A DNA stretch of 64,000 bases, taken from assembly GCF_001577835.2 (NCBI RefSeq), contig NC_029535.1:12347594-12411593 (forward strand), read 5' to 3'. Position 1 is the first letter of the stretch; every line of letters starts with the position of its first letter. Below, piece after piece: positions 1 to 10,278 of the stretch. The stretch is from Coturnix japonica. Taxonomy: Eukaryota > Chordata > Aves > Galliformes > Phasianidae. The position numbers and the translations under genes were made by a program. The notes beneath the pieces are model-generated. The model was not told the DNA's origin, did not search any database, and saw nothing but the letters and a program-made list of their open reading frames with translations.

Positions 1-1329
1 GCTGCCAGCTGGCTGGAGCTGGTAGTGCAAAACCTCACAGACCCCGAACTTCTGACTACAAGGGATGAATCCTTCTCACATCCACCTCACCAGGGAGCAT
101 CCATATCTGCCAAAGCCCCTGCTATCAATCTGCTGGGTTTTGCTTCGAGGACTCGGGACAGTTACTGCCAAGCAGACACCAGGAGTACCCAGCATCAACC
201 CACTGTTAATGCTTTATTACAGACAGGGTCCTTTCCAAGATGGGATCGATTGCTGTAATTCCAGGAAGTTATGCCAATTGCTTTAATTGGCATTTAAAAG
301 GCAATTAATACTGCCATCAATTTACCTGCCTGATGAAGGCCAGTCTTTGACCAGAGACAAATTCATAGCAAAATAACAAACAAACAGAAAACAAACAAAG
401 AAACCAAATCCTCCCTCAAACACATGCTTGTCTCTGCCCATTCTGTCCCCCTTCCTGTGTGCTAATTACCCTCCTAATTCTCAGTGCTAGACACTAGGAA
501 TTTCACAGGCTGAAGGCAGCCCGACTGCATTATCAGCAGCAATGGGCCCCGGGACCTGCTGCAGCCACAAGATCAGCTGCTGACAAGGTGGAAGCAGCTC
601 CTCTGGCACCGTATTTCACTCTCCTGCAGCACTGCTTCACCAGGTTCTAATGTCAGAATTAGCTTGTTCTGCGATAATCCCTTTTTAATGATGAGTTTCT
701 GCAAGCAGATGAGATGAATCAAGGTTAAGCATGTGTCTCAGCAGTGTCTTCAAATTAATGAGCAAATACCACTGAGACGTTTCACTGTAAACACGTTTGT
801 ATTTGTTAACTTGATGAAATCGGCAGCACAGAGACACTAAGCTCATCAGCACTTAAGTGGAAAACTATAGCTCAAGTTCTCTCTGAATGCCTGTATGGAT
901 GCTTATCACAGCACAGATAGCAGTGCTATAAATTCCACTGTTACCAAGCTAGGAGGTGCCAGAACTTCACTCCTTACTCATACACAAATTTAATCAAAAT
1001 TCAAATAGACTGGGTGTGCATTTTCCAGTTTGGGTCTGTCCCGTGCATGAGGTAATTCCTTGTAAGTTGCACAGTCAGTGAGCAGGTCTGTACAGACACG
1101 GTAGGATCACAAGGCCTGAGCAAACATTTCTCACCCTTCAGGGCTGCAAGACAATCCCCATCTTGCTGTTTCACAGGCAATGGAAACAAAGTTGAAGTCT
1201 CGGTTTCTTCCCTGGTTTCTAGCATGCTTCATGGAGCTTCATGTAACATTACGAACTGTTTTGGAGAGATGCTACCACAAAGTGTACGGATCATGAGGAA
1301 GAAGTGACAAAAGCTGACAGGAAGATAGA
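1..1329. other. Gene-free flank downstream of RNF114
   Basis: No exon-like coding stretch was recognised on either strand. The segment lies beyond the predicted RNF114 polyadenylation signal. It contains a short perfect inverted repeat of CCAAT boxes near 271-293. The stretch from about 440 to 860 is dense in homeobox-like TAATTA cores and E-boxes, which could be a conserved noncoding element, but that is inference. Confidence 0.5.
271..293. repeat. Perfect 9-bp inverted repeat with CCAAT/ATTGG arms
   Basis: ATGCCAATT at 271-279 and its exact reverse complement AATTGGCAT at 285-293 flank a 5-base spacer. Each arm carries a CCAAT pentamer, the core bound by NF-Y, in opposite orientation. The surrounding sequence is AT-rich with several AATTA cores. 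The inverted repeat is visible directly; any regulatory role is inference. Confidence 0.6.
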
Positions 1330-1349
1330 ATTCTATAAATTAAATGAAC

Positions 1350-1355
1350 TTTATT
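1350..1355 (-). other. RNF114: Candidate RNF114 polyadenylation signal (AATAAA, minus strand)
   Basis: The plus strand reads TTTATT, so the minus strand carries the canonical AATAAA hexamer. It lies about 1.8 kb downstream of the RNF114 stop codon, giving a plausible 3' UTR from 3173 down to about 1330. Other weaker hexamers may also be used. Confidence 0.5.
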
Positions 1356-3173
1356 TATAACTTGTCTTCAAAATTCGAAAAACACAACAAAATAATTGTT
1401 CAGAAGCTTCAAAGTGCTTCTTAAACATTTAATCTAAATTGCATGGAAGTGCACTTCAAATAGCAGCAGAAATCAAGATTTAGGTCAATTTGCACCACAA
1501 AACTCCATTCTAGCCAGATTCCAGAAATCTCCACTCAGCCACCAACATGGTCATCTTTTCACAGATCAAGAATTAGAAATAATCAACTCCAAAACAAAGT
1601 ACTTTTTCCCCACAGTGCCGTATTTTTGCTAAGAGTGAAATTCTGTTCACCAAGCATATGCTTAAGGCTGAATCTATAAGTAGCCTGTTCAAAGTCTGGG
1701 AAAACATACTAAAAACATGCTAAATATGTTAGAGGTCTTGCTGAACACAAAGTTTAATCATATGGTTTTAGCTGGGGTTCATTTAGTAAGGGTAAGGCTT
1801 CGCTGCGGTCTGCAGGGTATGAAGATGTTATTTTATTTATTTTCAATTGAATTAATTAGTACTCCATTCTGTGGTGGTACAGGTTCACTGCTCCAATTAA
1901 GTATGAAAAGTTAAATTACACAAGATATCAATACCACTCTGATTTACAGGTTCTGTTCAGGTGTCTCAGATTGCTAGATCTCAACATCATGATTGTGCAG
2001 TTAAAATGTTACAAGGAAGCTCTATAGTGAAAGTGTATAATTGAATATCGAGTATCCATTTTTCACATAAGGGAACAGTCATCCTGCTTTCTTGTTACTT
2101 TTTCTTTGAAAGCTATACCTGCATGCTATATATACATAATACATGGAAAACACAGTCTAAGCACAGCTTTAGCAACATTTAAATGAAGAAGAGAAATTCA
2201 AAATACTTCTTAAAATCTATGCATCTTAATGCATAAAGGTAGAGCTGTGCAAGTGCTACGGAATCTAAGTTTTACTTCCAGTCTGCTTTGAGGGATGGAA
2301 CAACTACAAATGCATATATTAAAATAAGGCAGAGATTGAAATTTTTTCTGAATTCTCTTGTGAACATAGTACTTAAGAAATCTAGAAAACCATTTCTAAA
2401 AACACTAATTGAATCACAAAGCCAGTAGATATGATTAATATTTGCTATCGCAGTTGAACTAACACAAAAGTTTTATCTTCCAGGCTTGAAATGATGGTCA
2501 AAGTGTGAAACAAAATAATCAGATGTAGAACTAAAATATTCTGAACTATTTTCTTACATAGCTGCAAATATTTGCTAAGGAAATTCGTAGTTTGAAGGCT
2601 CATACTAAAAACCTGTTTTCCACGTAACTGAGAAAATGCCTGTAAGAGCTCAAATACTGCGAAACATGAAATCACATGCAGAGGCCACTTTGAATGAGAA
2701 CTGATCTGACAATTACAGTTAGCACCTAGAGGTCTCACTTAAGAAAAACAGATACAAATACACCTCTTATACTATCACTTAAGAAATGTAAACAAGATTA
2801 GGAGGTGAAATTTACCAACTAGTTTGGACCATTCAGTCTAGAATATTTCTGCTTTTAGAGTCAAATGAAGACAACTGGAAAAAATAACTCATCAGAAAAC
2901 AGGCGTAGGTGAAGGGAAAAAAGACAGTCTCCTCCATGCTGACCTACAATTAAGCTTTGTGTGAAGCAAATAAGAAAATTAAACTTATGTGGTTAACAGA
3001 AGACCAAATGATACAGACATCCAACAGGGAATTGAAACCAAGATTTAGAAGTCTTCCATATTTCTGGTTGCCTGAGCTCATCTTGGGACGTACACGGAGA
3101 AGTGCAAGGACGCTGGGCACTTCTCCCCCATTGGAAAGTTGGTTTGACAATTAGTCTTTCACTTTTAAAAAAT

Positions 3174-3239
3174 TTATTTATCCCGCAAAGAACGCATCAA
3201 AACCTGTGCCATCATATCATCTTCATCAGCATCATAATC
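3174..3239 (-). CDS. RNF114: RNF114 coding exon 6 (C-terminal ubiquitin-interacting tail)
   Basis: This exon encodes residues 205-225, starting [14 protein letters not shown], then the stop TAA at 3174-3176. The acidic run followed by a short hydrophobic helix matches the ubiquitin-interacting motif at the end of the mammalian protein. The acceptor ends in TAG just above 3239. The 3' UTR continues toward lower coordinates. Confidence 0.93.
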   Translation of the reverse strand, partial: DYDADEDDMMAQVLMRSLRDK

Positions 3240-5998
3240 CTATGAACAAAAAGTACAGAAATTCTTTTACTGCAACAGCCATGGTGATTAATGTAACACA
3301 AAATAAAAACAGAAAACAGCTGCCTCATTTTCTAACTTACCAATAATCCAATTTCTCTCATGATACCCTCTTCATAAATTAGATTACATAGCAGTGACTG
3401 TGTAAAAAGCTGTGTTTTAAGAGCCATCAAGCTCATGTACTCCAAGGGTGAGAAAATACATACCACAAAAGTATCATATGAAAACCGGTGTCGCCTCTGA
3501 AGGTGCTCCATGAAGTTAGCACTCCTGTAATTTGGATCTCCCCATGGCATTGAGGCACAAATTGGGCAAACCTTGAAGAAAAAATTAAGTCAGTTAGGCC
3601 CCAACAGTTAAGTGTGTTCAACATTTATACTATGAAGGGCAGAAGAGAGGGAGTGTGGAACACTAAAGCCTGAGATTCGTAACGATTACTATTCTCTAAG
3701 CAAAGTGACATCAAATACTTTGCTGGGCCACTCAACATTCAGGTTTAACAGAGGCTTTTATTTAAATTGATTTCTTACGCCTCTGAATGAGAATGGTTTA
3801 TTCTTCTCTCTACATATTGGAGATGAGGAGATGAGAATCAGTCACTGTTGTCTACTTCAGAAGATCTCAAACTTCATTAATCAAAAACAAAGAAGTTTCC
3901 TGGACTACCTAATGTACTTTGAATGCCTACCATTTTCCAAATATGAGGTGAATGTGAAGTGGATGTAATTGTACATTAACAGAAGCAAGTATAAATTTGT
4001 AATTAACTTTAAGCACTAAGTGTCTAATTCATTGTTTCAAGGGGATTTAAGACTAGACTTCATTGCAATTCTTGCACTGAGACTTTTTATTACCACTTGT
4101 CTTGCATCCATGCTGTGCAATGTTTTGCAGTGTTCAACTAGTCCTTCTTGATCAAAGTTTTTCTCACTGCAGTACGGACAAGGAAAGGTAAAGCGATTTG
4201 GGAAGTTCCTGGTTGAGGGGGAAAAAGATGAAATACGTTGTCATATTAGTAAAGCTAAAAGCACACACACACAAAAATTAGAATAGCTTAAAAGACTTTG
4301 AATTTGCTACTTGGAAGTTATCTTAATAGCGACTAAGAATAAAAATTATTCAAAACAATGATCTTATTCCATGCAATCATGACAGGCAAATTTAAAGAAT
4401 CATCTTTTAAATTCTTAACAACATCTTACAGAAATCTTCACATCGTAAACTTTTACACAAAGGTATTTCTTCAAAAAACGTTATAAATGCCATTTATCAT
4501 CTTATATTTTTCATGTTCTAAGCGCACAGTGTACCTATCACCCAGAACGCTCAAATGCAAATAAGAGCAATGCAGTCAGCTCCACATTCCCTTCATTATA
4601 AGTTACTACAATCAAGAGACAGAAAGACAGCTATTATTAAATAGGGAGCTACTTTTATCAAGTACTCCAGTCCTGTCTTGTGCAAAGACTGCACGGAGGA
4701 GAATAGTTTGATTATGTGCAGTCAGTTGCAGGATTATGGCTTATTTTTAACAGCATCAAATGCTAATAAACACAAACTAAGGAAAGAGGGAAAGTCTGCT
4801 TTCACTTTCTCTTTTTGTGATCCTAAAGATGAGTACTTCCAGAGAAGAGCTACTTACCTGGCATTGTGAAGTGGTTCTTTAGTTACAGCCTTCACACCTT
4901 CCATTATGTAATTCTGGTACTTTGCACAGGAGGCTGCATGGCTGCGCATCTTTGAGAGGAACATCTGCATAGACAACAATCACACAGCACTTAAACTGTT
5001 TGCAGCAGGACACACACAAAGCTTTGTGCAGGTAGTGCTAAAACAGGAAGAAACGCACATTTCATCTGGTGAGCTGGAAAGCTCTGAGATTATAAATCAG
5101 TTAATGTATAACTGCTGCCTGTAACATTTGAGAAATACAACACCGTTCCACATACTTTCCTTATCTTATACTCCAGAATCAGGAAATATTCTTATAGGAA
5201 GTCAGCTTATTTTGTTACTGAGAAGAGATGACACAGGAAATAATTCAGCTTTCTACACTTACTGTGGCATAGGTTTAAATTCAGATTTCCTTATTGTTAA
5301 TTTGAACTTTCATTTGCGGGACTTAACAAGTGGCGATCGAGGAACTACATCTTTCTATCAGCGCAACAATGAAAGCAGCACTATGCAGGAATAGAGGAAT
5401 CGACGTGACACCTCAGCAGCGGGCACCGAACCGAGCGGGTCGGGAAGCTCTGCAGCATCCATAGGAAACGGAGGAGGACCCACATCCCTGCGGAGCGCGG
5501 ACAGCGCGTCCCACACCGCACCCAGCCCGGCCCTCCCGGCTCCTCGCTGGGCTCCCACCTTCTTGCCGCAGCCGCTGCAGCTGGTCTCGGTGCTCTCTAT
5601 GAGCTGCTCCAGGTCCAGCGCCCTGCTGCCCGCGCTCAGCGCGCCGCGGCACACACCGCACAGCGGCTTCTTCGGCTTCAGGCACTGCTGCAGGCACGGC
5701 GTGCAGAACCTGCGCCGGGACAAGGGCACCGTGAGCACAGCGGGCACAGCGGACACTGTGAGCACCGTGAGCACAGCGGGCACCGCCCGGCGCTCCCCGC
5801 GTTCCCCGTGCGCCCAGAGTGCCCCTCGCGGCCTCCATCCCGTCCCGTCCCGTCCCGTCCCGCTCACACGTGTCCGCAGGGCGCCCTGACGGGGCTGTCG
5901 AACACCTCGAGGCACACGGGGCAGGTGAGCCGCGCCATCAGGTCCGCCCAGGGCTCGGGGTTGCGCATCCCGCCGTCCCCGCCGCTCGCCATCGCCAT
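3174..5998 (-). CDS. RNF114: RNF114, E3 ubiquitin-protein ligase RING finger protein 114 (six coding exons)
   Basis: RNF114 (ZNF313) is a RING-type E3 ubiquitin ligase of cytosol and nucleus, linked to NF-kB control and to turnover of cell-cycle inhibitors. The coding sequence joins, in transcript order, 5868-5998, 5559-5709, 4858-4964, 4094-4208, 3464-3571 and 3174-3239. These sum to 678 nt, or 225 aa plus stop, close to 228 aa in human. All junctions have GT donors and AG acceptors and keep phase. The RING is C3HC4 (C26, C29, C41, H43, C46, C49, C61, C64). A C2HC finger follows (C88, C91, H103, C107), then two C2H2 fingers (C140, C143, H156, H161; C170, C173, H191, H196) and an acidic C-terminal tail where the family has a ubiquitin-interacting motif. 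The first ATG of the MAMAS start has a good context (A at -3, G at +4); Met3 and Met11 are alternatives. The gene is head to head with SPATA2. Confidence 0.95.
3464..3571 (-). CDS. RNF114: RNF114 coding exon 5 (second C2H2 finger)
   Basis: This exon encodes residues 169-204, including [20 protein letters not shown] and the HRFSYDTFV end, which are almost unchanged from mammals. It starts and ends in phase 0. The acceptor is AAG and the donor is GTATGT. Confidence 0.95.
4094..4208 (-). CDS. RNF114: RNF114 coding exon 4 (first C2H2 finger)
   Basis: This exon encodes residues 130-168, including [20 protein letters not shown]. It begins with one base that completes Arg130 and ends after a full valine codon. 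The donor reads GTAATA, a weaker but acceptable site. Confidence 0.94.
4858..4964 (-). CDS. RNF114: RNF114 coding exon 3 (C2HC finger)
   Basis: This exon encodes residues 95-130 with [20 protein letters not shown], matching the conserved segment that completes the C2HC finger started in exon 2. The acceptor is GCAG and the donor is GTAAGT. Confidence 0.94.
5559..5709 (-). CDS. RNF114: RNF114 coding exon 2 (second half of RING)
   Basis: This exon encodes residues 44-94, including [20 protein letters not shown], the second half of the C3HC4 RING, and ending in SCSGCGKK. It is GC-rich and part of the 5' CpG island. Intron 1, between this exon and exon 1, is only 158 bp. The donor is GTGGGA. Confidence 0.94.
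5839..5862. repeat. (CCCGT)n microsatellite in RNF114 intron 1
   Basis: Four tandem CCCGT units lie a few bases inside the intron from the RNF114 exon 1 donor. The repeat is short and may be length-variable. Confidence 0.8.
5868..5998 (-). CDS. RNF114: RNF114 coding exon 1 (start codon, first half of RING)
   Basis: This exon encodes residues 1-44, from [10 protein letters not shown] to [10 protein letters not shown] and APCGHV. The start ATG is at 5996-5998 in a strong context. The donor is GTGAGC. The N-terminus before the RING differs in sequence from mammals, as is usual for this family. Confidence 0.92.
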
Positions 5999-6120
5999 CT
6001 TCCCGCCGCCAACCAGGAAGCGGCTCCAACGCAGCCGCAGCTGCACCCACCGCACGCCGGGCCGGACCCCACGGGGCGGAGCGGCACCGGGACGCGGCCG
6101 GGCCGGGGGTGTGACCGGAG

Positions 6121-6250
6121 CTACGGGGAGCGGCCACGTGACACCCCGCCCTCGGCCCTTCTGACGTCACGCACCGGAAGTACTACTCCAGATAGGAGGC
6201 TATCTACTTCCGGGGCGCCGCTGTCAGCTGCCCGGTGCTGCTCGCACCGT
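6121..6250. promoter_or_regulatory. Bidirectional CpG-island promoter between RNF114 and SPATA2
   Basis: The RNF114 start codon (minus strand) lies about 120 bp to the left and the SPATA2 transcript runs to the right. No TATA box is evident. Visible sites are an E-box CACGTG (6135-6140), a full CRE palindrome TGACGTCA (6162-6169), and two ETS sites in opposite orientation, CCGGAAGT (6174-6181) and ACTTCCGG (6206-6213). This combination is common in bidirectional housekeeping promoters. Actual start sites cannot be read from sequence. Confidence 0.8.
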
Positions 6251-6290
6251 CAGCCCGTGCGAGCGTGAGCCGTGCGAGGAGCCGTGCGGG

Positions 6291-6335
6291 CCCTGCCCTG
6301 CCCTGCCCTGCCCTGCCCTGCCCTGCCCTGTCCTG
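6291..6335. repeat. (CCCTG)n microsatellite in the SPATA2 5' region
   Basis: Eight perfect CCCTG units are followed by one TCCTG variant. They lie in the CpG island just downstream of the bidirectional promoter, probably in the SPATA2 untranslated first exon or near it. Possible first-exon donors nearby include GTAAAT at about 6368 and GTAGGA at about 6513; sequence alone does not decide which is used. Confidence 0.85.
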
Positions 6336-6729
6336 TCGTGCGGCCGGAGCTGCTCGCGCCTCCGCCGGTAAATCCCCTGGCGCCGTGTGTCGTTCCGGCG
6401 GTGCAGGCTGCTGGCGGGGGGGGCGTCTCTCCGCATCCGGGTCACCGGTTGCTTCCGGCTGAGCGACGGCGGAGCGGAGCGTGTGGGAAGGTGCGGGGCC
6501 GGGACCGGCAGCGGTAGGACGAGGAGCTGCACAACCATAGCGCCGGGCCGGGGGGTGCGGGGCGGGGGGTGCACAGCGCTGAGCTGCTGACGGAGCGGCC
6601 TGGGGCTGCGGGCGGCTCCGCTTTGTGCAGCTGCCGCGATGTCCGGCTGGGGGGGCTGGCAGCCGGGAGAAGGAGCTGAGCGCTCCGGTGTGCTGAGGGC
6701 AGCGCGTGTCCGGCGGGTGGGCAGTGATG

Positions 6730-6950
6730 GTGCTGGGCAGTGCCCCGTGGTGGCGGTGCTGGGCAGTGCCCCGTGGTGGCGGTGCTGGGCAGTGCCCCGT
6801 GGTGGCGGTGCTGGGCAGTGCCCCGTGGTGGTGGTGCTGGGCAGTGCCCCGTGGTGGTGGTGCTGGGCAGTGCCCCGTGGTGGTGCTGGGCAGTGCCCCG
6901 TGGTGGTGGCGCTGGGCAGTGCCCCGTGGCGGTGGCGGTGGCGGGCAGTG
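6730..6950. repeat. GC-rich 26-bp minisatellite in SPATA2 intron 1
   Basis: The unit GCTGGGCAGTGCCCCGTGG plus a GGC/GGT-rich tail repeats with a spacing of 26 bp; one 23-bp variant has lost a triplet. About eight units are seen. The right-hand part of the array recurs at the start of the second contig (16490 onward), so the contig break falls inside this array. ORFs across it are produced by the repeat and are not genes. Confidence 0.9.
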
Positions 6951-8530
6951 CTATGTATAAACATGAAGTCAGAGCTGGGGCTGGTGGTGGTTGTACATGC
7001 CACAGTTCATAGGCTCTTGCTGAAATCCTTTCCCATAGGCGCTTTTTTTAATCCTGAGCTTTCACAGCTCCAGTGTAATGGGGCTCTTTTTTAAGCAGTT
7101 ATTAGTGTTGGACATGGAAGAACATTAATACTTGATCCAACTTCTTACCTAATTAAGCCATCATTTCTCCTAAGGGTGTGTTACTAATGTGCCAGACTAA
7201 GATCTTTCTCATTTGCAAAGCTCTTCTTGCTAAGTAACAGCAATTAAGTTAGTTTTGTGTATGAACTTCATCTTGCCCACCTTGAGGGTAAAGCGAACTC
7301 TTTGGGAGCCGGCTGGATTATGTTTTTTCTTCTGTCCCTTACACTAAGATGCAAATTCAGAATTCAACACTGTGATTCGTGGCTTCTTTTGACATTAGTG
7401 CAAACTCTGACTGGGGAAACAGTAAGCTGTGTGCCTTTAAGCAGAAGTTAAAACAGCTATTGATCCTTTCCCATGCCATGGTCATTAAGCACATTCTTTC
7501 CTCAAGTAACATTAGTTGTTAGCTTGCTTGTTTTTCTTGGCCTCCTGAGGCATGAGTCTTTTTATTATTGTTTGTTTTTTTTTTTCTTTTTTCTCTGCGA
7601 ATCTGTATAATGGCTGCATTCATGGAATTAATTTGACCTTATTGGTGATTTGCATTTTAGCAGGAGCATGTGGTGTTATTGATCAATATTCTAGCAGTTG
7701 AAATTAATACTGAGTGGAAAGTGTTTTCTGAAGTGTTGCTTCAGTGTCTCTGCAGCTTAACCAATGCTTTGTCTTTTGCTTGATCCCCCTCTCCAATTTG
7801 GTTCACAGTTGAGAAGTTGTAGGTTGCACTCTTTAAAACAAACAAACAAACAAAAAAAGCCAGTCTGCTTTTTAATCACAAGTTCTTCAGGTTGTCAAGA
7901 TACTCTGCTGGACTCCTTGTTACATGGCTTTGGGGAATGAACACGGAGAGGCTTGTTTTGACACCAGCTATTTCTGTGTAATATGGGGATGGTGGGAATG
8001 CTTATTAGTACGTGCAAAATAAATGACAATATCTGATTAAAGTCATGTTTGTGTAAGTTGTTTGAACTGAAACAGTAAAATAAAACAAGACCATGAGAGT
8101 TCATGCTTTCCCATTCAGTCTGCTACAAGTTACTTTGGCCATGGTTCCCTAGCTCAAGGAATCCTCAATCTGGATGCCAGCCTTTGTGGACTTTATTTAT
8201 CAAACTCCTAGTGCCTTGCTTGATTTAGGTTTGTTGTGGTCTGTTATATTCAGATAAATTGAAAACAAAGAGAGTAACATGGGAAAGCGGGACACTAGCA
8301 CTTCTGTAGACGCCTGTGCTTTTTCAGAAACCTAGAGAAGCTGAGAGGTTGTTTTGGGAGCTACTTTTCTGTGAGCCGTTTTATAGAATCCTGTGAAGTA
8401 AATAGATGCTGTGAACATCTGGGTTTTACGCAACTCTGATGACTTGACTTTGTTTTTAATTTTTATTCCAGAAGAGTTGCCGTTACTGAAGATTCTTAAT
8501 ATCCAATAATCGACCTACTGCCCAATAACC

Positions 8531-8548
8531 ATGAAAGAGACCAAGTAG
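8531..8548 (+). other. Upstream ORF in the SPATA2 5' UTR (MKETK)
   Basis: An ATG at 8531 opens five codons and stops at TAG (8546-8548), 31 bases before the main start and out of frame with it. Its start context (A at -3) is stronger than that of the main ATG (T at -3), so it could lower SPATA2 translation. That effect is inferred. Confidence 0.5.
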
Positions 8549-8579
8549 CTTCCCAAGCCTGAGACAAAAACTGATTTCA

Positions 8580-8897
8580 ATGGATACAAAGTATAAAGAC
8601 GATTTATTTAGAAAGTATGTACAGTTCCATGAATGCAAACTGAGCGTCTCTGACAGCAAGCAGCCTCCGATTAATGATGAATATTTGCGAGTGGCAGCAT
8701 CAGCCTTATTTTGCCTTCCCAAAATTGATCCCTTTTATAGATTCCGGTTGATAAAATTTTATGAGATGGCTGAAAACTCACTGAGATCTCTGAAATCCTC
8801 AAGTTTACATTCTCTGCATAATGCATTCAGTGTGCTTGAGACTCTTGGAATTAATCTTTTTCTTTATCCCTGGAAAAAGGAGTTCAAACATATTAAG
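8580..8897 (+). CDS. SPATA2: SPATA2 coding exon 1 of 2 (start of PUB domain)
   Basis: This exon encodes residues 1-106, from [18 protein letters not shown] to KKEFKHIK, and ends in phase 0 before a GTAAGA donor. An open frame continues into the intron for some codons, but the protein match stops at the donor. Confidence 0.95.
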
Positions 8898-10237
8898 GTA
8901 AGATATTTATATGTGAAGACAGAAATTTTATTTTATTTTTTCTTTGTTTAAACAGGTCATGTATTTAGCTTATGACAACTTTTTTTCCTGTTAGAATGAT
9001 GTATAATGTGACTGTTTATAGCTGGTAAATAGAAGCCATAAGAGGCGAAGAACATGAAGTGTGTGGTGGTGAGACTACCCAAGAGAAGTACAAGTACTGT
9101 ATGTGTTTTTAAAGTAACCATAAAATAGAAGAAGAGCTTATTTAAGGTTTTTGTTTGCCTTTTCTCCTAATATACTTGATTTCTACTTGGAGTTGCTTTA
9201 ACTTGAGTGAGCGATTAAGTTGTGTTTAAGTTCATAGCTTTTTATTTTACATCCACAGTTACTGTAGCACAAGGACTAATGATCAATGTGTGGTTTTAAG
9301 TAGGTGCTCTGCTGAGGATCCCATAAGTTATGTGATAATGTTGAAGGATTCACTGAAGTAGTTGCTTCTTGAATGTATTTTAATTGTTTGTAATTTCAAA
9401 ACGTTAAATTTTGGTTCTAATGCACTTTCAAATTATTCATCTATGCTATGACCTCACAATGAAAAGTATAAACTTGTGTGTTGCTTGACTTGAGTACCGC
9501 AAGTCTGATAATGAGATGTCCGCTGCCAGTTTTCTATTTCATATTTTGTTACCACTGTTTTCCTATTCAAAGGTGCTGCAGCATTTCAACAATCAGTGCT
9601 GCGGGTGACTTGAACATTTCTGAGGCTTAAAAATTGGGTAGAAACAACATTTCTGGTGTATGTCTAAAGTCAGTTGCAGGTTGTGTGTGCTATGGATGGA
9701 TATTTTTGTTATTCTTAGATGACAGTATTTTGCAATTTAGCAGAGATTCTGAATGTGGATGGTTCATTTCATAAAATCATTGGGTGGTTTGGGTTAAAAG
9801 AAACCATTTGAATATCTAAAGTTCCAACCTCCCTGCTACAGGCGGGGATGTTTGAGAGTCTTTCTACTATGAGAAGACAGATACTTTATACTAGATCTCA
9901 GTGCATCTGTGTTACTACACTCAAGTTCTGGCCTTTGGAATGCTTGCTGATCCATCCAGGATATCTCTCAAAGCACTGCTAATATTGGCTTTGGTTGTGC
10001 ACTGTGGATCCAGTACTTGCTCTGGACAAATATATAATGGCCAAGGTATTCCTCCCTGCAGTCAGAAGCAATTTGAAGTGTGTTAGGAGTATGCTTAAGG
10101 TGTGCCAGATGTCAAGGGAGCTGTGACTTAAACAAAATCATAATTGTTTCGGGGCTTTGTTATTGGAAGTTCTTGACCTAATACTAGATTAAAGAAAACA
10201 GGCATTGGAGTTGTGTACTAATTGTAAACCCTATTAT

Positions 10238-10278
<41 letters not shown>

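Larger units (their letters stand above)
8472..8897 (+). other. SPATA2: SPATA2 exon 2 including 5' UTR
   Basis: The acceptor is TTTTTATTCCAG ending at 8471, and the donor is AAG followed by GTAAGA at 8898. Bases 8472-8579 are 5' untranslated and hold a five-codon upstream ORF. Translation starts at 8580. Confidence 0.85.

Noticed and set aside
5358-6170. 270-codon minus-strand ORF across RNF114 exons 1 and 2
   Set aside because: It reads through the short intron 1 and into intron 2. The true coding parts are exons 5868-5998 and 5559-5709, shown by the RNF114 match and splice sites.
6224-7094. 259-codon minus and 151-codon plus ORFs over the SPATA2 first intron
   Set aside because: Produced by the 26-bp minisatellite and CCCTG repeat; repetitive peptides only.
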